The notes beneath the pieces were generated by a model. It was not told the DNA's origin, searched no databases, and saw nothing but the letters and a program-made list of their open reading frames with translations. The translations under genes were made by a program, and so were the position numbers. This document shows, piece by piece, positions 32,940-44,582 of a stretch of 64,000 nucleotides of DNA (positions within the stretch are counted from its first letter, which is position 1; each line of letters opens with the position of its first letter). Origin of the DNA: Pholiota molesta (lineage: Eukaryota > Basidiomycota > Agaricomycetes > Agaricales > Strophariaceae); NCBI GenBank assembly GCA_014925825.1, contig JACGCK010000105.1:62001-126000 (forward strand), written 5' to 3'.

Positions 32940-34020
32940 TCTCGACAGCGAGACACGGAAGAGATGAAGGCAAATGAATCAGTGCGTGTAAAGTTGCTAC
33001 CAACTACTTAGATAGGTAGGTAATTTATAGACGTTTATCCAGACCCTCTGCTTGTCTATCCTTTCCATTCTGTAGCGATACCATGGCACTAAATCTACAA
33101 CTAAACGTCAAAGGTCTCGCAGCCTCTGGCCATTGAATGTTAAGCACGCCACAAAAAATCGACCCCTTGGACGAAACATGGAGAACCTATACGCCTTTGT
33201 CATGTTTCTCATTTCATACACTCTTCATGTTTCAAAATCGGCGTACATCACGCCACTGTACAAGTCCTGCGAATTCATCTTGAACAGCTTTAGGCTGGCA
33301 GATTCCCGGCTTGCCCATTGCATGTTTAACATGAGGCGGCGCTAGTGCTCGCGTTGTGGCTCGTCTTAGCATCAGAAATGCCGGTCATACTCGTGTCATT
33401 TAATTTGCGCATATGAAATGGGCCGCAGGTAGGCTGCGTGTAGGCCTTGTGTAGGCCAATGGCGACGCCAAATATATACGTAAAACATCACCTCTCTACA
33501 CAAGCTCATCGCATGTTGGGCAGAGTCGTCGCTGGATTCCCAGCAGACTGTTGAGCTGAATCAAGCTCGGACGACAAAGGTTTCTTCGCTACTTCATAAT
33601 ATATCCGTGTTTCATAGCTTGAAACGTAGCCTGATTCATGGGCAGCAAGATTTAATACAGAGTGTCGAAACCTTGCGATGGGGAGAATGACTGAAGAACA
33701 CGCAGAAACCTCATTGAAATTTGGGTGAGCTACAACAGAGAGAATACCACACTACGGTATATAAAAGAAAACGTACGAAACACGTTGATAATACCGTCCT
33801 TCCGACTCCTATGATACAGTAGCTTTATGTCGTTTCATAGGCACGACCGAGTGGAGTTTTAGAATACGCAAACCCATATCGGCTGTATCCATGAGCAGTA
33901 AGTGATAGGAAATATGATCGAGATGAGCTGAGCAGGTGTGATGGATGAAGTGAGCGCTTCGCAACAGAGTCAGAAAAGTGCGTCTCAAACACCAAATGCA
34001 GCCTCACGATCGCCCAGCCC
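32940..34020. other. Intergenic upstream of the NACHT gene
   Basis: This stretch would hold the NACHT gene promoter. Short direct words gtaggctgcgtgtaggcctt and gtgtaggcc occur near 33427-33460, and an aaatatatac TATA-like word in + orientation is at about 33470. No coding frame is supported. Confidence 0.35.
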
Positions 34021-35540
34021 GCCGGCTCTCATCTCGTAACTCCCCCAGTGAGCTCGATGTAAAAGCGCGATCCGCACGCGGCGGACACGCAGTGCACGAA
34101 GCCCAGATATAGGGCGATGGCTAGTGCACCCCAGGCGCCTTCAGTCGAGAGTGGGGGGCCGAACAGAGGTGAGAACGAGATTCCGCAGAAGAAATGGCGG
34201 CGCAAGCTTTGCAGGGTCTACGAAAGGAGGAGAGGCAGGATTCTGAGAGCCGTTAGTGGAGAGGCGGCAGACGACGCTGAGGGTTATTGCACGGTCTGCG
34301 CTTGGCGCCCATGCTGCAGCCGCATCCCGCACTCACGCATGCGAAAGCACAACCAGCTTCGCTAGTGCGGCTGAGGCGTGTCCCAATTCAAACGATTACC
34401 TCCTCGCACGACACAGCACCTTGTCCTGAATACCCTTCCGCGACGTGCCTGCGGCGCTCTTGATGCATCGGTCCACGAGGGATGGTGCCATACGCCACGC
34501 GCGCGAAAGCCGCGTCGTCTCGCTGATTCCACCGTTGAACTTTGAGCTTTAAGCGGGGCCCGAGACTCGATCGGTACGCGACCCACAGGCAGTGTATGAA
34601 ATCCGAGTATAGAGTCGATGACTACTGGTGCATCGTAGCGCTGTGGTCAGTCACATGAATACGCAGGCCGAGGCACCCCACCGCGCCCGCTGCTCGCATT
34701 TCGCACTTCGCCGAACGCACAGACATCACTTGGTACGCCACGGACATGCAGTACATATATTCCAGCTATAGAGTGAATGGCTAGTGCATCCCAGGCACTG
34801 CGGTTACAATCGCAGAGTTGGTGTCCGAGAAAAGATCAGAACGAGAGACTCGGCAATGGAACGGCGCCGCAGGAGCCTCAGGATCGGCGGAAAGAGGGAG
34901 GCAAAAAAAGTGGGTAGTAAGCTGCGAGTATACCGCTGACGGTCAGCGCCAGCTCTCGGGGATCAGCAGCTACAACGGACACACATCATGTAACGACAAC
35001 CGCTGAGGTTCCAGCATAGCTCCTATTCATTTTCAACCGCCAATATCTTTAGGTTGCTTTGTAGTTCATGACTGGTAATATGGAGCATTATCAGGAAAGA
35101 AAAGTCGATAAGATTCGCAACAACACACACACCTTGTCCGAAATACCCTTCCGCAACGTGCCTGCGGCGCTCTCGATGCCTCGTTCCATGGGATGCGGTA
35201 AAGCTGTGTCGTCTCGCTGATTCCACAATTCAGAGCCGTCCGAAAGTGCTATTGGTACATCAGTGTATGATATCGAGGTATAGCTTCGAAGGCTACTAAT
35301 GCATCCCAGGTGCTGCGGTTACTGCCGTAGAGTCGGTGACCAAGTAAGGTTAGGACGCGATTTCGCAGGGAATATAACGGAGGCGGGGCCTTCAAAATAG
35401 ACAGGAGGAAGATAGACAGAGCAGGTGTGAATGTAGAGGCTGCAGACTGCTGTACCCACAGTTCGCTCTCGGTCGCGCTCAGCAGTTGAAGTTGGTATAC
35501 TTACATCGTGTCATGACAACTATTGGCTTAGGGAACTGTA
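34020..35540 (+). repeat. Tandem array of a diverged 0.5-0.7 kb unit
   Basis: One block (atggctagtgca-cccaggc, then gagaacgaga and a ggcggcgca/ggcgccgca word) occurs near 34117, near 34780 and, more diverged, near 35295. A second block (accttgtc, then aatacccttccg, acgtgcctgcggcgctct) occurs at 34420-34460 and 35130-35175, each followed by gtcgtctcgctgattccac. The order alternates, so this is a head-to-tail array of two to three diverged units. Confidence 0.7.
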
Positions 35541-35559
35541 AGTCGGAGGCATAGAATCT

Positions 35560-36050
35560 GGTTCATAGGAGGGACTATGGGCATGTACACATGCGGAAGG
35601 CGGAATGCAACGGGGCAGCGATGGTGAAGAGCGCGAAGACAGGGAGGACTTGGGGAGGACGAAACGCTGTGGTGGTTTGGATTTCTCGGAATCAACGGGC
35701 CGGCATCATTTGATGACGCACAGACCACCTGCTGCTCGCTAAGTACATCGTTGACTTTCTCTTGACTTTCTCTCCCCAGGGCCCAGGCAACACATCCATG
35801 CATTCGTCCTCAGCTTACCGGCAACCCTATCTTCACCTTTCTCTGTGGCTCACGATATGGCTAGCCTTCTTATCTCTTCCATTGGCTCGTGCTCTAGGCA
35901 AATTCTCGTGCTCGCTCTGACGCTATCCTGCACTCGTGGCCGCGTTGCATGTCGCGCTTCTGCTACCTCCCAAGAACGACACCAAGGAGCTATTGGAACT
36001 CAAACCAGCTGCAGGACTTGTGGGGGAGGCCGAGAGGGAGGGTGTGGCCG
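35560..36050 (+). repeat. Compound repeat copy 8 / left direct repeat around the 36-kb gene
   Basis: A core variant tgatgacgcacagaccacct is at 35711. The stretch 35630-36030 aligns with 37990-38380: agagcgcgaagaca, gggccgg, ctctggacgctatcctgca-like and caagaacgacaccaaggagc words follow in the same order. Confidence 0.7.
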
Positions 36051-36158
36051 CCACGCTGAGTACCCGAAGAGACATAGCGGAAGCAGCTTTTCTGAATCAA
36101 ACTCAGCGTTCGCAACGTCGATCTTGTCTCACCCGCTCTTTCATTCATACGAATTCGA

Positions 36159-37660
36159 ATGGCTACGCTCTCCGCCCTCAGTGCGGTGCACCTCCAACTC
36201 GCCTACAACTCTCTGCTCCGGCTGAAGAGCGTCATGGGCCACGGCGGCGCCGAAGAAGACCGTCCAAGCGGGCAGATACCAGCGTCGGAATTACGTCATG
36301 CGTACCACTGTCTGGTCAGGCTGAAGGAGACCCTCGCGGACGCCAGAGCGGCAGACGCAGACGGGGCTGCAGATGGCTTTGAGCACGCGCTCGACGCTAT
36401 GCTATCCGCGGTGGAGTTGGAGCTCGATGAATTTCAGGTACGTACGATGGCGTCACGAACCGGCCTTCCATGTCAATGCGCGTCGGCTCACGCGTGGAAG
36501 CATAGTCTCTGCGCGCCCCCGGTGCGGCCATAGACATGGACGCGCTCACCCGGCTGAACATCGTGTCTTCCGGCTTCCTAGACCTGAAATCTGGGCTCCT
36601 GGAACGCGCGGTGGCGACCGCTTCCCTCGGCGCGCACGAGCTCTGGTCGTCCGCGAATCTATACCGCCACTTGAACTCATTCGAAGCGTCCGTGGTATGT
36701 TCCGTTCTTCACTTCCTCTACGCATTTTCTGGATTCGTTTTTGACCACTAGTTAAATAGGAAGGCGACAGCGCACGCCAGTGGATCGAAGCGCTCCTATT
36801 CCGAACAGCCGCAATGCTCCTGCAGGACGACAGGCACATGTGCCTCACCGTCCCAGCCTCGCTTCCCAGCGGCACCGCCGTCTCCCCGTTTTATCTAGCG
36901 AGCTTCCCTGGATATATCGCGGCGGTAGTCGACAAACACTGCGAAGGTAAGCTCAGCGTCCTTCGCCAAATGACAAAGGATGTCCTGTCGAGCGGCTTTG
37001 CTCACGTCCCCGCGTAGGCGCTATCCAAACGAACCCGACATACGAGGTGCTCAAGCTCTACGCACGCTCCGCGGTCTTCATCCTCGAAGCCAAGCTCCGG
37101 CCGGGGGACCTGAACGCCGCTATCCACAACGCCGTATGCGAGCTGTACGTGTGCGGCAGACGGCTCTGGTCCGTAGATTTTTTCTTCCTCGACTGCCTGT
37201 ATCTGTATCCATATCGTATTCACAGCTCTATTTTTATCTAGTAAGAAGGTCATCCGCGGTGCCCTGACCGACGGGCACAAATGGATATTCCTCCTGCTCA
37301 CCTTCAACGCCACCGGCGAGGGCGCGGCGTATAAGGACTCCGGCGTGGTCAAGCTGCACCGCACCTTCGGGCCGGACGTCAAGCCCGTCGTCCCAGCGCC
37401 CTCGGCGGACATCCTCGCGGGTATCCTGTTGCATTGGGTGCGTTCCATTTTGCTTCACGGGAAGAAGGGTTGGCTGAATGGGGTCGCAGATCACGAATGG
37501 GTTTTCGGATGTGGGGGCGGATGATTGGTTCGAGGAGTGTACGTATGGTGGGACGTAGGCGCTTGAGGGTGTGGTTGCTTGGTTCTTTGGCTGTCTATGA
37601 CACATCGCAGATCAACAGCGTCGAAGGAATGTGTCCCCAGGCGGCATTTTGAGACAGGTA
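36159..37660 (+). CDS. Unknown multi-exon Agaricomycete protein
   Basis: It starts MATLSALSAVHLQLAYNSLL at 36159. Exons can be chained through GT-AG introns: exon 1 to about 36437 (ends ELELDEFQ); exon 2 from about 36538 (DALTRLNIVSSGFLDLKSG) to 36693; exon 3 from about 36761 (GDSARQWIEALLFRTAAMLL) to 36946; exon 4 from 37019 (GAIQTNPTYEVLKLYARSAV) to about 37170; exon 5 from 37242 (KKVIRGALTDGHKWIFLLL) to about 37436; and a short exon ITNGFSDVGADDWFEE. The end beyond 37550 is unclear. The protein is mostly helical and seems soluble, with no signal peptide. The VIRGALTDGHKWIF piece recalls domains in uncharacterised mushroom proteins, but I cannot name the family. The gene is enclosed by two direct repeat copies about 2.3 kb apart. 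Confidence 0.6.
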
Positions 37661-37868
37661 TGGTTCCTGGTTCGTCGGGCGGTTGTTGGGTCTTGGGAAT
37701 TGCATGATACACGCCGTTCAAGGTGGATTTCCACCACCGCGGAGCGATTATCCGCTTCAGATAAGAATTGGGATCTGCGAACGCTATCATGAATACATAT
37801 GATTTGATGAAATTGTCGCGCACTCATAGTTCATTGCTCCATTGCAAAGATTTGGCAAACATGAATTG

Positions 37869-37887
37869 AAAAAAAAAAAAAAAAAAT
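37869..37887 (+). repeat. Poly-A run, about 18 bases
   Basis: A homopolymer just before the right direct repeat begins (about 37930). It could mark the end of an inserted or retrocopied sequence, but no such element could be proved. Confidence 0.6.
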
Positions 37888-37929
37888 GTCTCTACTACTA
37901 CATAGATTATAACATAACATGATATACGA

Positions 37930-39420
37930 GCGCAAAGCGGATAACATGTAGAACGGTATCCATCCACCAGCAGACGGCATGGGCTGCGAGGCTGCGGGGG
38001 GTGAAGAGCGCGAAGACAGTGATCATGACGAAGGGCTGAAGCCTTCGGAGTTCTCGGAATTAACGGGCCGGTATCTTCGATCACGCACAGACCACCCGCT
38101 GCTCGCTGTACCGTTCTCTCACCAGGCAACCATTCCCATCGTTCGTCCTCCAGTTCACCGGCCACCGATACCTTGCTCTGTGGGCTCACGACACGACTAG
38201 CGGTCTTATCTCTTCCATGGGCTCGTGCTCTGGGCAGTTCTCGTGATTGCTCTGACGCTATCCTGCACCCGTGGGACCTGGGCCGCGTTGCATATCGGAC
38301 ATTCTGCTACAGCCTACCTTCCAACTTCCAAGAACGACACCGAGGAGCTATGTAGCAAAAGCTAAACCAGCTGCACGTCTTCCCAGGGAGTGCAGGGAGT
38401 GACTAGTGCATGTGTGGTCGTCGAGCTGAGTACCGCGTCCTTCTCTCATACACACGTCCACCCGATTCCCTCCTGCTGCCGTGCCACCCCTGTATGATGT
38501 GCAGTTCCTGTGCGGTTCCACACTCTAGAGAGGACATCCTTCATGGCGTACTTTGGATCCCACGACCTGTAGCGCTCGCTACTCCTCGTCTGGCGCGTTT
38601 TGCCCTGCCTGACAGCGCCGCCCGGGGTGCTGACGATGTCGTTGGCATCTCGGGGCGGGCCAAATAATAATAAAATTGGTTGGGTGTCCTCTCTTGCGTG
38701 TAGCCCGGTGCAGGTGCTCGCTGGATGGCTACCATGCTACGTTGGTATCCCATCCGTATTCGTTGAACATCATACCGAGCCCATCGCTCACTTGCGCTTC
38801 GCCAAAAACGTGAACTGCATTGATGTATTAGGAGCGCCTTTATTAGCACTTGCCTCTGCTTGTCGCTTGAGGCTCCCTGATTCACCGCTGCTTTGCTTTG
38901 TTGGTGATGACGAGCGGAAGCCCTTCGCACCAATGTCCAGGTTTCTTCTTCACCAACCCACTCCGTTCATGTCGCCTGCATAAGTAGGTTCGTGTCGATC
39001 CTGAAGTACAGATATCATATCTGGGGGTCATCGAACCAGATCGAACCCACCTAATTCCGGGCGTGCGTCGGCTCATTGCTTCAGGTTGAAGTTTTCTATC
39101 GACCTCGCCCCGTCGTATCATAGCAAACAGGCCGACCTAAGGGGTCAACGCTGTTCACATGTCTGCAAACGGTACAGCAGCATCTTTGTCGGCATGGGCT
39201 GGACTGTCGGTGGATCCGGGGAGGCGGCGGGGAAAACACTGGATGATAGGGTGGTATGGATGTCTATCATACGTGTGAGCGCGCGACGTGTTACTTATTG
39301 CTTTGCATCAGTAACTGATATCAGACAATATATTTGCAGTCCTTTGCGGCTCGTGCTTATAAGGCGGAACGACCTCTGCGTTATCGCCGTGCGGGGAAGC
39401 AGATCGCTCCATAATGGGAT
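37930..39420 (+). repeat. Compound repeat copy 9 / right direct repeat
   Basis: A core variant (cgatcacgcacagaccaccc) is near 38078, ctctagagaggacatcctt near 38523, tactttggatcccacg near 38550 and gacagcgccgcccggggtgc near 38612. The tail 38890-39420 aligns with 43790-44290 (tatctggg, tcgtatcatagca-acaggtcg-like, cttat-ag-cg-a). Copies 9 and 10 are thus related over about 1.5-2 kb. Confidence 0.7.
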
Positions 39421-40205
39421 AAGAGCCCACCGGCGCGCTACGTCGCCGTCTGCTGTTCTCGTCTCGTTCGTCCATCCCTCTCTCTCAGCACCAGATCCCA
39501 TACGATTCGTTGAATTTATCCTCCCCAGCGCATCGAACAACGATGTGAATATCCAGTATACGTACACGCATAAAGGCTAATACGCGCCAGCCCTCTGTCC
39601 CAGCACGTCGGAGCGGACATAACCAGCAATCCCGTGTCGAGATCACGCGCCACTCGTGGCCTGGGCCTCATCTATCGAATTGGCGACACCACGACACAGA
39701 ATATCGTCGAGCATGTCGCCGTAGGGACATAGACCTAAAGTATCGCAGGGTATAGATATAGTGCGCTGCGATTGCAGACGCACGCATAGAAGTCGTTCTG
39801 TACCCGGGGATACATCTCGTTTCGACGCGAACTGCGCGCGAGCTTGGGGCGGTAGGGGCGCTTGTGGATGGGTGTCCTTCGCATTAAATAGGACGAGGGA
39901 CCTGGGTGGCGTCGCGGCCGCGGGATGGGATGGCGATGATCCGTGGCAGTTGGTCCAGGGTGTGGGGAGGCAGAGGACGGACCCAGTGCTCTTCGCCCGC
40001 AGCTGGGCACCGTACGTGCACATGCAGAGGAATGGAACTCGATACAGTTCTCTTGTCCTCAGTTTGGTCCTCCGTTGGCTGTTCTAGTCCACTTTCATTA
40101 CGTAACAATAAAATACATTTGCTCATTCGCTACCGAATCGATTACAACATTTCCAGACTACCATTTATATTTTGCTCAATTCGAGCTTGCCAGCTTCCCT
40201 TCCAA
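39420..40205. other. Intergenic, F-box gene upstream region
   Basis: GC-rich frames at 39640-40020 overlap on both strands and are not trusted. The stretch 40085-40205 before the F-box start is AT-richer, as expected for a promoter. No clear TATA box is at the usual distance. Confidence 0.35.
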
Positions 40206-42134
40206 ATGACGAACAGTTTCGCCAGCATTCCAGAAGAGCTGAGAATCAGGGTCCTCTCCCTTCTTGATGCTGTTGCTCTAGGCCGCTGTTCAATGGTGCG
40301 ATCTTACTCCCGAGTCTGATCTCGACAGCAGTTGTTCAATGCGCGGGGTTCTAGACATGCAAATCCATCTGTGGCACCATCAAGAACTCTTCATTGTTAG
40401 CGTATACTATCCAACTTCACATAAACGGCCTGAAAGACACCAGATCGTCCGCTCCCCATGCCGATCTCCTCGAGCATCTTCTGCGATATCGCCAGGCGTG
40501 GCTCTCACTCGAATTAGTGGAGCCTATTACGCTCCATCTACCACACGACGGTCGCACACTTAACCTTGTCGGGGCCGCATTTGCTTGTACGAACATAGAG
40601 CAAATCGCGCAAATCATATCGCTACCTACATCCCATGATCTCGAGAAATATACGCCCCAGAACATCAGGACCGGGATATTAGTTATGACGTTCACGATGG
40701 ACCCTACACAGGATATGATAGTGTTACTATATGACGATGAGAGGTGAGCACTTGATCCATTCATTGTTTTTATTGTGTAGATCTTAGCGTCTTCGCAGCC
40801 ATCCCGCGCAGACTGATACCCGCGTCGTTTGTGTCTATATTCGTACCATGTCTACCAACCTCCCCCATCCATTAGCGCACAGCAGCTGCCTGATGCTCAC
40901 GTTCCATCCCAACTTGACTACCGGGTGGAATTCTCCTAAACAACCTTCTCTACAGATCGCGCATAACATCTTGGTGCTCACTTTCCACGACCCCTCGGAA
41001 CAGATGCGCGCAATGATATGGGATTGGACCACATCAGACCTTATACTAGTGCGCCGCATTCATATGTCCTCTCTACTCTATTTGACGGCCATTTGCAGGA
41101 TTCCTACATTGATCTCGATTCTTTGCTCCAACGAGTCCCACCCTTGACACATGGGTATGAATTCGCCCTCATCGACCGCACGTACTGTCTCTTCACATCC
41201 CCAACCGACTCCGGGTCGATCCGGCTGTACAAGCTTGTACGCTCTCCCGGGGCCACGTCCGCACCCATCCACCTCGCAACGCTGCATCTTCCGCCCCTCT
41301 CCCCCGGCGTCGATCTGGTGCTCACGTCCACCCAAGCCGGGCCCATCATGGCGCATACGGACGCGCATAGTATCCCGCTTGCGGTCAACGACGACGACCG
41401 CTTGCATGTGTTCACGATGATGTACACGGGGGCGCCCACACCCAGCATGACGATGAACTTGTTCGTGCACCAGCGCGTTTTCATGGGATACGTGGCGCAC
41501 GACGCGGAGGGACGACCGATGGATATCCCCTGGACGGCGTGGGGCCCGCGGAACACGCGCATCGTCTGCCCGGGTTATACGCGGATGGCGAAATGGCATC
41601 ATAGGTGCGCACGCGCGCGCGCGCGCGGCTACACCCTCCCTGCGGCTCAGCCTCTATTTTTGTCTCATGTGCGTCGCTTGTGCAGCTGTGTCCACGGCCA
41701 ACGCGTTGTGCAGCATTCACGCGGAAGCAGCAGCGTCGAGCGCGATGCAGGCCGCGGCCCCCCGGCTTTGTCAATGGAAGTGCTCGACTTCTCCCTCGCG
41801 GCCGTGCTAACCGCCCAGGGCGTCCTCCCGAGCCCGACGGCGCCGCTGCGTTCTCCGGGGGTGTTAGTGGCGACGAGTATACTCCGGCATCCTTACTTCC
41901 AGGGCGATGTCGAGACGCGGCTGCCGTACGTTCGCTGGACGCGTGAGCTTGCGAAGGAGTACTCTCAGTTTGTCATCAACGAGGACTGTGTTATCGGTTT
42001 GGCGGTGCGTCCCCAATTCACTTTGATTTTCAGGGCTATTTCATCATGGACCATTGATTTGTTCGCTTTACTGTCCGTTTTTTGTAGAGCACCGCGCCGT
42101 ATACTCTTTCCCTGGATATGTACCCGGTCTGGTA
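40206..42134 (+). CDS. F-box domain protein
   Basis: The start at 40206 gives MTNSFASIPEELRIRVLSLL with DAVALGRCSMV, the N-terminal half of an F-box (IPEEL..RVLS.LD...L..C). After introns the usual second part of mushroom F-box proteins follows: YTIQLHINGLKDT, LLEHLLRYRQAWLSLEL (about 40410-40510). Later exons are LMLTFHPNLTTGW, then SYIDLDSLLQRVPPLTHGY to TRIVCPGYTRMAKWHHR (about 41095-41604), and after an intron containing a (GC)n run, LPYVRWTRELAKEYSQF with INEDCVIGLA. A last exon STAPYTLSLDMYPVW stops at 42134. F-box proteins are substrate adaptors of SCF ubiquitin ligases through Skp1; the substrate is unknown. About five introns are needed; two exon edges near 40300-40420 and 40745-40850 are approximate. 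Confidence 0.75.
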
Positions 42135-42279
42135 GCGGTACGACCAGTTGGAAAAATCGAAGACAGTCGAAAACACCCTGCTGCTGTACATTGACACGTA
42201 TGTGTAGCCTTAGCTTGTTATGGACCTAGAAGGCACTGAAACTCCCGAATACGCACTTGCAAGACGCAGGCGATATGCA

Positions 42280-44280
42280 AGGTATTGGTCAGAGTTGTTG
42301 AATCTGGCGCGGGCTTGAACAGTAAGCCATTCCGAGATGACGATGCGTGGTGGTTGGCCGGAAGTGGTGAAGGATTTACCCGGATGCGACGGGCCGATAC
42401 CTCTGATTGCGCACGGTCCACTTGCCTCGTCTTCTCTCACCATCCACCAACATCCCAGCGCTTGATATCATGCCTCTCGTCATATCTTTTTATCTCTTAC
42501 CTGTCAAGCTCAAGCTCAAGCTCAAGTACGACCACGGGCGATTTCGAGACTACTTTCACTTCCATCTGGCGAGTCAGCCGGTGGGCCCGCAGGGATTCAA
42601 GCTACGTAGCCTGTTCTTTATTCCTTCGTGTGTACAGTGTATCCCTCTGTGCGTGTTCCCAACGACGTTCTTCCAATGCCCTCTGTCTTGCCGCGCATGC
42701 CCATATCGACTCGCTTTGCATTCCAGAGAGGACATGCCCGACGGCTCAATCTGATCCCGAGACGGGCAGCAGCTCCGTCTGCTGCGCGCCCGCCGCATCT
42801 TGCGTTCGCTTGCAAGCGGCGCCATGAGTGTCGGTCTCCTCGACACTTGTGGCTTGTACCAGATATTCTGCGATATAGGCCTCAAGGTGATGTCCTCTAT
42901 TTGAAAAGTGCAAGGAGCGTCGACCGCGTGCCGTGCACAGATGCTATTCCATGTCGACACGTCAGTATGCCGCCCTTCTTGCACCCTGCGTCGGGTGTGC
43001 GTCGCGCCGCTGCTCGCACGCGCCTTCGTTGTGGCTCCAAGACTCTCCTGGTTCCAGACCTTGCATATATGCTTGGCGATTGCGGGGGCAGCGCCTGCGC
43101 AACGGTGTTATTTTCATTCTTATCTTGGTTTATCCCAACTTCCTTTTCTTGTATCTCTGAACGGATCAAGATCGACAGCATGGGCCTGCCTTCTTAATTC
43201 ATTCTCCTCTATTTTTTTTATGAGCCATTTCATGCTTCAGGAACGCGGGACAGCCCTCGCGGAGGGTGTCCTTGCTGCGATCGCGAAACTTTCCATCCCA
43301 TCATTGTTCAGATCCATCTCTTCCCGGTACATCGGTTCCCTCCAACTCATCCACTACAATCCCCCCGCTGTAGTGAGATCCCTCGGTCTCAAGGACATGG
43401 GCATCGCGCAGCGCTCTTCGGTTCCTTCCAAGTCCAGCGTCTGATCGTTGGTTGTTCAGAGTTCCTGCGGGTAGTGTTTGACCTGGTCGATAAAGGGACG
43501 ATGATGAGTAGTATCGCTGAACTGACCGCAGGCATGCTTGTGCGCCTGCGCTGCCACACAGCGCCGCCTGGGGTGCACTCACTGGACGGATACCATTTTA
43601 CATGGGACCCTATTCGCGTTCGCTGGACATGTAAGATTGGGATTGGACATCCTAGTACCACCCCCATCGCGCACTCCTACAGTCTACTTCGCCGAAAATG
43701 TGGACTGCTTTGACTTACCAGAAGGGCACTTGAGCACCTGCCTCGGCTGGTTGCTTGAGGTCTTCTCCCGATTAATTGCGGTGGCCGTCATTTTTGGCGA
43801 TGGCGAGCGCACACCCTTCGCACTGGTTTTAATATCTCTGCGTCGCCACACCACTTCGCTCATGTTGTCTGCATATACTAGTATTCGTGTCGTCGATGTG
43901 GGGTGCAGATCAGCGAGAGTAACAGCATATCTGGGTACCATCCAACGCAAATCGAACCTTCCCGATCCCAGACGCACTTTGGCTCGTTGCTTCTTTAGCG
44001 TGAAGCTTCCTAATCCATCGTATCATAGCACACAGGTCGCCCTTTAATGGGTCAATGCTGCTCAGACAGTATGCCCGAAATTTCGTCGGCGTTGGCTGGA
44101 TCTGGTGGATCGGGGGACAACGGTGGCCGATAGGGTAAGTAGGTTGAGCCTCTATCTTATGCATAAGCGGCGCGGCATTTCGCTTGTCGTCTTGCATCGC
44201 CCACTAATTTTGGACAATTAAATAGATTCAATGCCCTGCGCCCCGTGCTTATGAGACGAAGACGGAGTGATCTCTGTGTT
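42280..44280 (+). repeat. Compound repeat copy 10
   Basis: The core tgattgcgcacggtccac is at 42404-42421, ccagagaggacatgcccgac near 42723, an acagcgccgcctggggtgca block near 43558 and the tail 43790-44290 shared with copy 9. A caagctcaagctcaagctca hexamer run lies at about 42507-42526. Confidence 0.7.
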
Positions 44281-44460
44281 ATCGCTGTATGAGAATGGCG
44301 GATGGCTACGCGGGTACAGGGGGTGGCATTTCGGCGGAGCACCGCGCGTAAGTGGTAGCAGCATCGTCATGCACCTGGGATAATGTTGACCAGGCGTCGA
44401 GTATACGCTGTAGGAGCCGCGTACGTAGTAGTGCGCATTGTACCCATCCTGTCTCTGCAC
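44280..44460 (-). pseudogene. Relic of a NACHT gene N-terminal exon
   Basis: On the minus strand scattered frames read TRVAIRHS, RGAPPKCHP and, further upstream, a diverged ...PGxxHDDAA. Together they match the stretch PGAFHDAAERGDLPKCHPRT then RVAIRE of the NACHT gene at 45.3-47.7 kb and FHDSSERGKPPKCYPHTRVA of the first. Frame changes occur inside about 120 bp and no P-loop follows. It is therefore a third, decayed copy in the same orientation. Confidence 0.55.
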
Positions 44461-44582
44461 CGTCCCAATTTACGCTGAGCATGATCAGTGTGAATTGTAT
44501 AGAACGTGATGTCCCCAGAGGAAGGGATCCAGAATGATGAATCATGATCAGAGAGCATACATATACCCCAGGTCGCAGGAAG

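Noticed and set aside
39010..39065. tRNA-like ggttcgatctggttcga word (minus strand)
   Set aside because: No acceptor stem or cloverleaf could be formed, and the same stretch recurs diverged at 43930-43980 as part of the repeat tail.
39643..40023. 126-codon minus frame upstream of the F-box gene
   Set aside because: It overlaps equally long frames on the other strand in GC-rich DNA; no motif or splice support.
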